Origin: Scolanthus callimorphus
Taxonomy: Eukaryota > Cnidaria > Anthozoa > Actiniaria > Edwardsiidae
Assembly: GCA_033964015.1 (NCBI GenBank)
Contig: CM066913.1
Coordinates: forward strand, 6,423,169-6,487,168
DNA: 64,000 nt
Direction: 5' to 3'
Part shown: in pieces, positions 54,263 to 64,000 of the stretch
How positions within the stretch are numbered: the stretch's first letter is position 1
How the letters are laid out: each line of letters opens with the position of its first letter
Translations under genes and position numbers: made by a program
The notes under the pieces: generated by a model
The model's database searches: none
The model's input: the letters and a program-made list of their open reading frames with translations, nothing else
What the model was told of the DNA's origin: nothing

Positions 54263-55507
54263 AGAGTCCTAAAGTGTGACGTCACAAATTTGAAAAATTT
54301 CAGATTTTAGTCCACGGATAATGAAAGACCAACTTCAAAGAACGTTACATGCAAAAAATGAGGTGAATCGGTTGAAACGCGACCGAGCTATGGCCCGCTG
54401 AATACATAATTTTCTTTAACAAATCACTGTATTTTGGACTCAGTTCATAACTTTATGAACTGAACCAAAAATACAGTAATTTGTTAAAGAAAATTATGTA
54501 TTCAGCGGGCCATCTCGGTCGCGTTTCAACCGATTCACCTCATTTTTGGTGTGTAGCTTTCAATCGATATGCCCTTTCGAAATCAAGGAACAAATATTGC
54601 TAAATCAAGAGTGGATTACCAAGAGTTTCCATATTTACTATGTACGCCCAGGAGCCCATAAGTAGGAGCTTTCATCTTTGGTACTGGATCCGTGAGGCAG
54701 CGCTTTTCCTGACCTATCTATTTTTAGAACATATTTAGCGCGAAACTGTGTAGAAATTGTCCAATCAGCGTCCAGTCAGCTTCCAAGTTTCAATATTGTA
54801 TAAATTATCTCCATCGATGAACATGGCGGAAAGAAGCGAAGACTGACTCTGCGAGTCAAATTCCACATGTAAATCTCTATAGTAGTTTATTACTCGGTTC
54901 TGTATCTTGGATAACAATTATAGCTGCAGAAGTTCTAGCCTGAAAGTACCCAGAAAAGTCGCGTTTTGGCCTACACCGCAATCTTGTGTTTCGGCACTGT
55001 GCGGACCTCTTGGGGAACCAGTAACAAATTTAAAATGCAAATTCGTATCTAAAAATAACTAGGTCAGGAAATGCGCTGCCTCAACTATATAGGTGAGATG
55101 AAAGCTCCTACTTATGGGCTCCTGGTACGCCCGAATCACAGTCAGAAAATGTCTATTTTTAGAACTAGGATGCCCGCGAAAATTCGTCATCCACAGGGTT
55201 CCCACTTTCTCGCCACGCGAACAGTTGTGAGATCCAGCCTAAAATTAAATCGGAGATCAATGGAAAAACTGTTAAAATCGCAAAGATAAGGTAGGATATT
55301 CCCTATTTTGTTGTGTATTGGGTATACGAGCATTCGAGCCTGAGCATTCGAATACTTTCGCGCGCGAAACTCAAATCTAAAAATAGACACTTTTCTGACT
55401 GTGATGTGGACAAATACAGTAGGGAAAGATTCTAACTCTTGTTAATCCACTCTTGGCTAAATTTAAAATTTTGTTTTTGTGACGTCATCACTTTAGGACT
55501 CTATTTG
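54263..55507. mobile_element. TIR element containing three stacked inverted repeats
   Basis: Outer ends TAGAGTCCTAAAGTGTGACG and ACTTTAGGACTCTA (with TGACGTCA inside). Within it: a near-perfect 90-bp-arm palindrome at about 54353-54548 (GAGGTGAATCGGTTGAAACG; AATTTTCTTTAACAAAT), an inverted pair 54648-54730 / 55048-55125 (CAGGAGCCCATAAGTAGGAG), and an inverted pair 55135-55165 / 55375-55405 (CAGTCAGAAAATGTC). No coding frame was recognised. Confidence 0.75.
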
Positions 55508-55811
55508 TCTAAGCAACCCTCAGCTGGAAGTTTGTGATACGACACAGATTTATTTTTGCTTGTTAAGCAGTTTTTGACACTGCAGTAATCTTTGTTTACC
55601 ATGTTTTGCGTGACAAAACAATACCCACTTCATGGCCGGATCCCCTGATTGGTACAAAATCTGCTCGCGCTGCTTTGATTGGTTAGCTTGTTAGTTTTTC
55701 TTATCAACAAGTTGACCCCGTTCTACAAGCTGCCATACCTCCCTTGCTCAGGCAAACAAACGGTCTCTGAGTTTGGCTCACTGATATTACACCAACCTCG
55801 GTGGGAAAAGC

Positions 55812-56292
55812 ATGTATTGGATTGTAGCGGTGCTAGCTCTGTTAGTCATTGTGTACTGGTACGGAGTTAAAGACTACGCAGTACTGAAAAATGTGCCGCT
55901 TAGTGGTCCCAAACCATGGCCTTATGTTGGAAATCTACTCGACGTTCTCAGACAAGGCAGCTTAAACAAGACGATGCAGTATTACTTCAAGCGCTACGGT
56001 CGCGTTTATAAGATGTGCTTGGGGAAGATTCCTTCCATAGTGGTCAGCGATCCAGAAATAATAAAGGAGATCTTTGTCAAGGAATTTCACAAGTTCCCTA
56101 ACTTCAGTCCGTTTCTCAAACTCAATCCGCCCTTGGATTCAGCTGTGGCTTTCGCCCGAGGAGCTACTTGGAAGAGAATTCGCTCAGCTCTTACTCCAAC
56201 CTTTTCTACTGGCAAGTTGAAGCTGCTAGTTCCCATAATGGAAGATGCCACAGCAACTTTGCGAACAAAATTGGAGAAAATAGCATCTTCAG
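55812..56292 (+). CDS. Cytochrome P450, clan 3 type (P450-5), first exon only
   Basis: Exon 1 of 481 nt from ATG to TCAG|GTAAAA, phase 1, preceded by 130 bp nearly the same as upstream of P450-4. It encodes the ER anchor, hinge GPKPWPYVGN and C-helix ATWKRIR. Relative to P450-4 it differs at seven residues: M83I, R98F, R99S, M108L, V123I, V139L and one Lys-to-Thr near 152. The positions 98-108 fall in the B-C region that holds substrate recognition site 1 in P450s. Exon 2, with the haem-binding part, is not in the window: from 56293 onward all sequence is intron (partly homologous to the P450-4 intron) filled with mobile elements. Confidence 0.88.
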
Positions 56293-56410
56293 GTAAAAGA
56301 AATGGATGAAATCGTTCACTTTGTACAAGTTACTGCGTCAAGCAAAAGCGGGACCAGACGCGACATCACAAAAATTGACCAATTGCTGTCTTTCAAGTGA
56401 TGTATTAGAG

Positions 56411-57653
56411 GAGTGTAGGTTTTGGTCGAGGGTCGAGTGTCGAGGGTAAGACGTCGAGGGTCGAGGGTAAAATGTCGAGGGTCGAGGGTAAAATGTCGAG
56501 GGTCCATTTTTTTTCTTTTTCTCAGGGTCGATTTCTTTTTTAAATGCAAATTCTCGGTTTTCCCCGCTTTATTCGCTCACATGCCCGCATGTTTGCAGAT
56601 GTTTCTTCAGACTTGCCGCTACAAGTTTTCTTATCGCAGACATTCGTCAATTGATCAAACCTTTTGCTTCGCTATTAGACTGCACGTGAAGGAAGCAAAA
56701 TCTTCTGTTTAACCGTGGAAATCTCTAAAGTTAAACAGCAAAATTCTAAGCAAACTTGCCGAGTCTGAGTATTTTGGGCAAGAAAAGAATGTTTTGCTTT
56801 TATTCAATCTTCGGGAAAACCAAGATTTCCGCGGCATTTTCACAACCTATTTCTAGCGCTCACTTGACACCACACTAGAGTGCTTCGTGAAAGATCGCAA
56901 ATGATATTCGACCTAACTTCATTTCGCTTCGTTTTATTGTGCTACCTATCCCTGAGTCTCCTAAAGTTAGCTGTAGTATAATGAGTAGCATGGAAGCAAA
57001 ACTAGTAAGTGCTGGGTATAAAATCACGTCGGCGATTGCTTTTTCTGCGCTGGCAGCATATCGCAATGGGACTACCAACACTCCAGTTCATTGCCAGTTG
57101 AAGAACGCCGTGTTCAAAATCTTCGAAAAACACACCAGTTCGAGGAACGCAGAGTGGACTTCCTTTGGTTTGATATTATCTCAGACCAAAAGATTTTATT
57201 GTTGTTCTCATTTGTGTTCTCCTGTTTGAGCAAGATCCGCGTGCTTACACGCTCGGTACGCTCTGTCGAGGAAACCTTTCTGAGAACTCCTGGCGAAAAA
57301 GCCGAACAAATCTGCCACAGTTTTAGGGAATTTGATTTTGAAAAAGATTGCCCGAAATTTACGCCTGGAGTTTTCGGAAACAACATTTTGTTTTATCCCG
57401 CTCCGCGAAGGTCGAAAGTGGGAAAATTCTCAGCACCTGTGTCGGAGTCTATCCACGTTTCAGTCAGGAAAACCAAAATTTGCATTCTTTAAAAAATATT
57501 TCAACATGTATCACGGGAAAAAAATATTTCATTTATTTGCAGAAAAAAATTGGACCCTCGACATTTTACCCTCGACCCTCGACCCTCGACATTTTACCCT
57601 CGACCCTCGACGTCTTACCCTCGACACTCGACCCTCGACCAAAACCTACACTC
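56411..57653. mobile_element. Foldback-type element, 1,243 bp, 9-bp target duplication
   Basis: GTATTAGAG flanks it (56402-56410 and 57654-57662). Ends GAGTGTAGGTTTTGGTCGAG, exactly inverted at the right, leading into 90-100 bp arms made of short 'GTCGAGGGTAAAAT' tandem repeats. The 1.0-kb interior has a 133-codon frame (57091-57492) with no recognisable domain. Inserted in the P450-5 intron. Confidence 0.85.
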
Positions 57654-57658
57654 GTATT

Positions 57659-57912
57659 AGAGCGGTTTTCATATGACTGTCGTGAAAACAATTGCAATTG
57701 AGCAATCACTAGCCAATCAGAATCGAGAAAAATCACGACTTGCTCCTTAATGGCTTTTTTCTCAGCCAATTGCAAGCCGAACCAATTACTAAGTAATTAC
57801 ACAATTGTATTTGCTACGGAATTTGATTGGATGAGAAAAACGAGCAGCCAATGAGAACGCAAAGCAATCGCAATTACATAACAAGTCTTGACAGTCATGT
57901 GAAATCCGCTCT
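57659..57912. mobile_element. MITE with AGAGCGGTTTTCATATGACTG ends
   Basis: AGAGCGGTTTTCATATGACT at the left, AGTCATGTGAAATCCGCTCT at the right; the interior has repeated CAATTGC and AATTACT motifs. Shares the AGAG edge with the target duplication of the preceding element. Confidence 0.75.
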
Positions 57913-58199
57913 AGTTTCCTTAAGCATTTGGTAAATAGGCAAAGGGTTTGAGGAACTTATCAAATTTTAGTCGGAAAGTAAAACGGTAGAATCGTATCGT
58001 CCGGGCCCTTTTGCTCGGTAGGGTTGCTTGACGCAGTACACTTGCAATGAACATTTCGCGACGAAATGAATTTTCGCAAACGTTTGCAAATGTGCTTTCA
58101 TGTTGTGGATGCTATCGGCGTTTATATGTTTTATTCCTTTCGAAAGAGTTTAACTTGTAATCCTAGATCGCGTGGCACTGTCCCGCTTGTCCACCTCAC
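57913..58199 (+). other. P450-5 intron, homologous to the P450-4 intron
   Basis: CATTTGGTAAATAGGCAAAG, GTAAAACGGTAGAATCGTAT and CCGCTTGTCCACCTCA occur in the same order as at 47815-48960. Homology stops at 58199, where the LINE begins. Confidence 0.75.
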
Positions 58200-58443
58200 C
58201 AGGTCACGAGGCAAGATGGCAGGCAACCTCTGAGCTCTGCCTTTTTCCAAGTTTTTTGTACTAAATCTTCGTCAACTCTTTCAAATGTAGTATCGAACTG
58301 ATTCTAAAGTCTTATATATGCTATCTGAGTAATTCAACAACTTTATCAACACGCTAGAGGCAATATTTTTTGCGATTACCATGCCGAACACAAACGCGGC
58401 ATCGAAGCATGGTATTGCCAGCGACGCCACTCCACATTCAACC
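58200..58443 (+). mobile_element. 5' end of a LINE (5' UTR and start of ORF1)
   Basis: Begins where intron homology ends. The first 30 bases include GAGGCAAGATGGCAGG, with the CAAGATGGC core that binds YY1 in mammalian L1 promoters. ATG at 58381 opens a frame (MPNTNAASKHGIASD...) that is cut by the foldback element at 58443 and resumes at 63705. The 5' end thus looks like that of a full-length element. The L1/Tx1-like assignment is inferred. Confidence 0.6.
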
Positions 58444-59006
58444 GGGTGTCGGAAAAACGAAGATGGGAAAAACGAAGATGGAAGACCTAAGAGGCCTCTT
58501 CGTTTTTCCAAAAGGAAAAACGAAGACCCCCATGAAATGTGACTGTACTCGTGTTCCTGCCCTCTGCTCTTTGTGATTTCATGTAATTTTAGCAAACATC
58601 GACGAGCTAACTTGGGATCTTCGTTTTTCCAACGGGAAAAACGAAGACCCCCTCTTCGTTTTTCCAATCGGAAAAACGAAGACCCCATGAAATAATGACT
58701 GTACTCACGCTCAGGTCATCGGATTGACTGTATTACAGCATTTTGCTTGCTTTTCTGTCGTGCAAATCGAGTAATTTGTCGATCGGTTGGCTCTATTTTT
58801 CGATCGCTGTTATTACTGGGCCCGCAATCAATGAACAGCGGTTTTATTTCCACAGGGAGTCGAAAAGAGGCGGGAAAATATATCAACAACAAGAACATTC
58901 GCCATATTTTGATTTCAGTAACTATTCTCTCCTCTCTCTTTGTCATTCGGACTGCTCGCCGTGATTTAGGAAACTCTTGGCACATTATTGGAGAAAAATT
59001 ATTTGG

Positions 59007-60337
59007 GGTCTTCGTTTTTCCGATGGGAAAAACGAAGATCCTCGTATATTTTCTTTACTAAGCGTGTTTTTGACTTCAGTAAATATTCTATCCTCTCTCT
59101 TCGTCATTCGGGCTGCTCGCCGTGATTTAGGAAGCTCTGGGTGCTCGCCGTGATTTAAGAAACCCTTGGCGCATTATTAGAGAAAAATTATTTTAGGGTC
59201 TTCGTTTTTCCCATCGGAAAAACGAAGACCCTCGTGTATTTTCTTTACTAAGCCTGATTTTGACTTCAGTAAATATTCTATCCTCTCTCTTTGTCATTCG
59301 GGCTGCTCGCCGTGCTTTAGGAAACTCTAGGGTGCTCGTCGTGATTTTGGAAACTCTTTGCGCATTATTGGAGAAAAATTATTTTAGGGTCTTCGTTTTT
59401 CCCATGGGAAAAACGAAGACCCTCGTGTATTTTCTTTACTAGGCGTGATTTTGACTTCAGCAACTATCCTATCCTCTCTCTTTGCCATTCGGGCTGCTCG
59501 CCGTGATTTAGAAAACTCTAGGCTGCTCGCCGTGATTTAGAAAACTCTTGGCGCATTATTGGAGAAAAAATATTTTAGGGTCTTCGTTTTTCCCATCGGA
59601 AAAACGAAGACCCTCGTATATTTTCTATGCTAAGCGTGTTTTTGACTTCATTAACTATTCTATCCTCTCTTTTGGTCATTCAGGCTGCTTGCTGTGATCG
59701 GGAAACTCTAGGCTGCTCGCCATCATTTAGAAAACTCTTGGCGCATTGTTGGAGAAAAATTATTTTAGGGTCTTCGTTTTTCCCATCGGAAAAACGAAGA
59801 CCCTCGTGTATTTTCTTTACTAAGCCTGATTTTGACTTCAGTAACTATCCTATTCTCTCTCTTTGTCATTCGGGCTGCTCGCCGTTCTTTAGGAAACTCT
59901 AGGGTGCTCGTCGTGATTTTGGAAACTCTTTGCGCATTATTGGAGAAAAATTATTTTAGGGTCTTCGTTTTTCCCATGGGAAAACGAAGACCCTCGTGTA
60001 TTTTCTTTACTAGGCGTGATTTTGACTTCAGCAACTATCCTATCCTCTCTCTTTGTCATTCGGGCTGCTCGCCGTGATTTAGGAAACTCTAGGATGATCG
60101 CCGTGATTTAAGAAACCCTTGGCGCATTATTGGAGAAAAAATATTTTAGGGTCTTCGTTTTTCCCATCGGAAAAACGAAGACCCCCGTATATTTTCTATT
60201 CTAAGCGTGATTTTGACTTCAGTAACTATTCTATCCTCTCTTTTGGTCATTCAGGCTGCTTGCTGTGATCGGGAAACTCTAGGCTGCTCGCCATGATTTA
60301 GAAAACTCTTGGCGCATTGTTGGAGAAAAAATTTTTG
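59007..60337 (+). repeat. Left tandem array of the giant foldback (7 full units)
   Basis: Units of about 190 bp: palindrome, then TATTTTCTTTACTAAGC, TTTTGACTTCAGTAAC, CTATCCTCTCTCTTTGTCA, CGGGCTGCTCGCCGTGATTT, GCGCATTATTGGAGAAAAA, next palindrome. Palindromes start near 59007, 59196, 59387, 59577, 59767, 59958, 60147 and 60337. The loop centre alternates between CCCATCGG, CCGATGGG and CCCATGGG. Confidence 0.85.
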
Positions 60338-60373
60338 GGGTCTTCGTTTTTCCCATCGGAAAAACGAAGACCC

Positions 60374-63190
60374 CAAAATATATATTATTTCTAATAATGC
60401 GCAAAAAGTTTCCTAAATCACGACCAGGATGTCTAAGAGAGAGCATAGAATAGTTTAAATACTAAAGTAAAAACAAGCTAGTATTTAAGAAAATATACGG
60501 GGGTCTTCGTTTTTCCGATGGGAAAACGAAGACCCTAAAGTAATTTTTCTCCAATAATGCGCCAAGGGTTTCTTAAATCACGGCGAGAACCCTAGAGTTT
60601 CCTAAAGCACGGCGAGCAGCCCGAATGACAAAGAGAGAGGTTAGAATAGTTACTGAAGTCAAAAACACGCTTAGCATAGAAAATATACGGGGGTCTTCGT
60701 TTTTCCGATGGGAAAAACGAAGACCCTAAAATAATTTTTCTCCAATAATGCGCAAAGGGTTTCTTAAATCACGGCGAGAACCCTAGAGTTTCCTAAAGCA
60801 CGGCGAGCAGCCCGAATGACAAAGAGAGAGGTTAGAATAGTTACTGAAGTCAAAAACACGCTTAGCATAGAAAATATACGGGGGTCTTCGTTTTTCCGAT
60901 GGGAAAAACGAAGACCCTAAAATAATTTTTCTCCAATAATGCGCCAAGGGTTTCTTAAATCACGGTGATCATCCTAGAGTTTCCTAAATCACGGCAAGCA
61001 GCCCGAATGACAAAGAGAGAGGATAGGATAGTTATGAAGTCAAAATCACGCTTAGTAAAGAAAATATACGGGGGTCTTCGTTTTTCCGATTGGAAAAACG
61101 AAGACCCTAAAATATTTTTTCTCCAATAATGCGCCAAGGGTTTTTTAAATCACGGCGATCATCCTAGAGTTTCCTAAAGCGCGGCGAGCAGCCCGAATGA
61201 CAAAGAGAGAGGATAGGATAGTTACTGAAGTCAAAATCACGCTTAGTAAAGAAAATATACGAGGGTCTTCGTTTTTCCGATGGGAAAAACGAAGACCCTA
61301 AAATATTTTTTCTCCAACAATGCGCCAAGAGTTTTCTAAATCATGGCGAGCAGCCTAGAGTTTCCCGATCACAGCAAGCAGCCTGAATGACCAAAAGAGA
61401 GGCATAGAATAGTTACTGAAGTCAAAATAACGCTTAGTAAAGAAAATATACGGGGGTCTTCGTTTTTCCGATGGGAAAAACGAAGACCCTAAAATATTTT
61501 TTCTCCAATAATGCGCCAAGGGTTTCTTTAATCACGGCGATCATCCTAGAGTTTCCTAAATCACGGCAAGCAGCCCGAATGACAAAGAGAGAGGATAGGA
61601 TAGTTGCTGAAGTCAAAATCACGCCTAGTAAAGAAAATACACGAGGGTCTTCGTTTTTCCCATGGGAAAAACGAAGACCCTAAAATAATTTTTCTCCAAT
61701 AATGCGCAAATAGTTTCCTAAATCACGACGAGCACCCTAGAGTTTCCTAAAGCACGGCGAGCAGCCCGAATGACAAAGAGAGAGAATAGGATAGTTACTG
61801 AAGTCAAAATCAGGCTTAGTAAAGAAAATACACGAGGGTCTTCGTTTTTCCGATGGGAAAAACGAAGACCCTAAAATAATTTTTCTCCAACAATGCGCCA
61901 AGAGTTTTCTAAATGATGGCGAGCAGCCTAGAGTTTCCCGATCACAGCAAGCAGCCTGAATGACCAAAAGAGAGGATAGAATAGTTAATGAAGTCAAATT
62001 AAACACGCTTAGCATAGAAAATATACGAGTGTCTTCGTTTTTCCGATGGGAAAAACGAAGACCCTAAAATATTTTTTCTCCAATAATGCGCCAAGAGTTT
62101 TCTAAATCACGGCGAGCAGCCTAGAGTTTCCTAAATCACGGCGAGCAGCCCGAATGACAAAGAGAGAGGATAGAATAGTTACTGAAGTCAAAATCACGCT
62201 TAGAATAGAAAATATACGGGGGTCTTCGTTTTTCCGATGGGAAAAACGAAGACCCTAAAATAATTTTTCTCCAATAATGCGCAAAGAGTTTCCAAAATCA
62301 CGACGAGCACCCTAGAGTTTCCTAAAGCACGGCGAGCAGCCCGAATGACAAAGAGAGAGAATAGGATAGTTACTGAAGTCAAAATCAGGCTTAGTAAAGA
62401 AAATACACGAGGGTCTTCGTTTTTCCGATGGGAAAAACGAAGACCCTAAAATAATTTTTCTCCAACAATGCGCCAAGAGTTTTCTAAATGATGGCGAGCA
62501 GCCTAGAGTTTCCCGATCACAGCAAGCAGCCTGAATGACCAAAAGAGAGGATAGAATAGTTAATGAAGTCAAAAACACGCTTAGCATAGAAAATATACGA
62601 GGGTCTTCGTTTTTCCGATGGGAAAAACGAAGACCCTAAAATATTTTTTCTCCAATAATGCGCCAAGAGTTTTCTAAATCACGGCAAGCAGCCTAGAGTT
62701 TTCTAAATCACGGCGAGCAGCCCGAATGGCAAAGAGAGAGGATAGGATAGTTGCTGAAGTCAAAATCACGCCTAGTAAAGAAAATACACGAGGGTCTTCG
62801 TTTTTCCCATGGGAAAAACGAAGACCCTAAAATAATTTTTCTCCAATAATGCGCAAAGAGTTTCCAAAATCACGACGAGCACCCTAGAGTTTCCTAAAGC
62901 ACGGCGAGCAGCCCGAATGACAAAGAGAGAGGATAGAATATTTACTGAAGTCAAAATCAGGCTTAGTAAAGAAAATACACGAGGGTCTTCGTTTTTCCGA
63001 TGGGAAAAACGAAGACCCTAAAATAATTTTTCTCTAATAATGCGCCAAGGGTTTCTTAAATCACGGCGAGCACCCAGAGCTTCCTAAATCACGGCGAGCA
63101 GCCCGAATGACGAAGAGAGAGGATAGAATATTTACTGAAGTCAAAAACACGCTTAGTAAAGAAAATATACGAGGATCTTCGTTTTCCCAT
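60374..63190 (-). repeat. Right tandem array of the giant foldback (about 14-15 units)
   Basis: The same unit in inverse orientation; palindromes near 60506, 60690, 60887, 61072, 61263, 61455, 61645, 61835, 62030, 62220, 62412, 62601, 62791, 62982 and 63173. The first unit after the axis is aberrant (diverged spacer 60375-60500). About twice as many units as the left array. Confidence 0.85.
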
Positions 63191-64000
63191 CGGAAAAACG
63201 AAGACCCCAAATAATTTTTCTCCAATAATGTGCCAAGAGTTTCCTAAATCACGGCGAGCAGTCCGAATGACAAGAGAGAGGAGAGAATAGTTACTGAAAT
63301 CAAAATATGGCGAATGTTCTTGTTGTTGATATTTTCCCGCCTCTTTTCGACTCCCTGTGGAAATAAAACCGCTGTTCATTGATTGCGGGCCCAGTAATAA
63401 CAGCGAATTTGCACGACAGAAAAGCAAGCAAAATGCTGTAATACAGTCAATCCGATGACCTGAGCGTGAGTACAGTCATTATTTCATGGGGTCTTCGTTT
63501 TTCCCGTTGGAAAAACGAAGATCCCAAGTTAGCTCGTCGATGTTTGCTAAAATTACATGAAATCACGAAGAGCAGAGGGCAGGAACACGAGTACAGTCAC
63601 ATTTCATGGGGGTCTTCGTTTTTCCTTTTGGAAAAACGAAGAGGCTCTTAGGTCTTCCATCTTCGTTTTTCCCATCTTCGTTTTTCCGACACCCACATTC
63701 AACCGCAAAAAAAGTGGACACTAAGGACACTCCTTTCAAGAATGGAGACTTATGCACCAAATTAAACTTCGAAGATGACATGGAGACATAATCACCTAGA
63801 TCAGATCAATCAGAGGATTCACAATCACAAGATGCAGCTACCTTCGTAAACTCACTCTGGCCCATGCTGGAGGCCAAACTAGATCAATGGCTCGAAAAAT
63901 TGCTCAACACAAAGATAGAGCGGATGGCCGAGGCCGCAGTCAAGAAGTTCATAAACTCGGAAGATTTCAAAGATTCAGTATTACAAAGTGCAGATTTTGC

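Larger units (their letters stand above)
58444..63694. mobile_element. Giant foldback element, 5,251 bp, built of palindromic tandem repeats
   Basis: ACATTCAACC is duplicated at 58434-58443 and 63695-63704 (10 bp). Terminal repeats GGGTGTCGGAAAAACGAAG, exactly inverted. Inside are about 27 copies of a roughly 36-bp palindrome whose half is GGGTCTTCGTTTTTCC. Most sit at about 190-bp spacing in tandem units. Left-arm units read one way and right-arm units the other, with the axis at the palindrome near 60337-60374. The left arm is about 1.9 kb, the right about 3.3 kb. The unique subterminal blocks 58690-59000 and 63190-63480 are inverted copies of each other. No transposase, only repeat-derived frames. 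Resembles Foldback/Galileo-type elements in plan; mobiliser unknown. Confidence 0.88.
58381..64000 (+). pseudogene. LINE ORF1-like frame split by the foldback element and by a stop; runs off the window
   Basis: The two parts are 58381-58443 (21 codons) and 63705 onward. Skipping the element and one copy of its 10-bp target duplication leaves the same frame, which is the main evidence. A TAA at 63789-63791 interrupts it. Beyond that the frame stays open to the last base, with an acidic Ser/Asp/Gln-rich part and then a helical, charged part (PMLEAKLDQWLEKLLNTKI) suited to a coiled coil, as in L1-type ORF1 RNA-binding proteins. Domain assignment is tentative. Confidence 0.6.

Noticed and set aside
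57091..57492. 133-codon frame inside the 56411-57653 foldback element
   Set aside because: No recognisable domain and an overlapping 117-codon frame nearby; insufficient to call a transposase.
58747..63427. Many 60-110-codon frames inside the giant foldback
   Set aside because: They are repeat-derived frames present once per unit on either strand; no domain and no plausible start.
58444..63694. Regularly spaced palindromes that look like a CRISPR array
   Set aside because: Spacing is about 190 bp, the spacers are repeats of each other, there are no cas genes, and the context is an animal intron with a target-site duplication.
1..64000. tRNA or rRNA genes
   Set aside because: No cloverleaf with A and B boxes and no rRNA-like conserved stretch was recognised by eye; short ones could be missed.

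Overview
The window is eukaryotic genomic DNA, most like a cnidarian and probably a stony coral or a close relative. The basis is intron-containing genes with GT-AG splice sites, a PAN/EGF extracellular protein of a kind common in cnidarians, a tandem family of clan-3 cytochrome P450s, and very dense DNA transposons, Helitrons, MITEs, LINEs and SINE-like tails. No bacterial features, rRNA or tRNA genes were recognised.

Layout: 1-2.2 kb is repeats. 2.2-3.8 kb (minus strand) holds three consecutive, phase-compatible exons of a secreted or membrane protein with a PAN/apple domain, EGF domains and a Cys-containing segment. From 7.3 kb to the end lies a same-strand (+) array of P450 genes that share a two-exon plan: exon 1 of about 160 codons, one phase-1 intron, and exon 2 of about 323-332 codons. 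They are P450-1 (7320-9318), P450-2 (14614-16501, out of frame by one base at the splice junction), an exon-1 relic (17632), P450-3 (18205-21738), P450-4 (47153-50660) and P450-5 (55812-, exon 1 only; exon 2 lies beyond the window). Exon 1 of P450-4 and P450-5, with their upstream DNA, and the 3' parts of P450-3 and P450-4, with their downstream DNA, are near-duplicates. The duplicated unit therefore runs from inside one intron to inside the next.

The duplicated intergenic blocks act as paralogous empty sites and allow insertions to be dated and delimited. Between P450-3 and P450-4 sits a 22.4-kb insertion (22140-44535): five head-to-tail copies of one 1.07-kb non-autonomous Helitron. Copy 3 was later invaded by a 12.56-kb EnSpm/CACTA element (25128-37684) that carries a tnp2-type transposase and a divergent accessory gene. 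Copy 4 was invaded by a minus-strand Helitron and a CR1/L2-like LINE with an open 966-codon ORF2. The corresponding uninterrupted sequence is downstream of P450-4 at about 50924.

The P450-5 intron holds two foldback-type elements with 9-10 bp target duplications. The second (58444-63694) is a 5.25-kb inverted repeat made of about 190-bp tandem units, each carrying a perfect or near-perfect palindrome of roughly 36 bp. It has split ORF1 of a LINE that had itself inserted in the intron. This nested palindromic element is the most unusual structure in the window.

How the genes work together: the P450s are predicted ER-anchored monooxygenases of a xenobiotic or lipid-oxidising type, evolving by tandem duplication. 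The transposons are not functionally tied to them, but they supply most of the intron and intergenic length.
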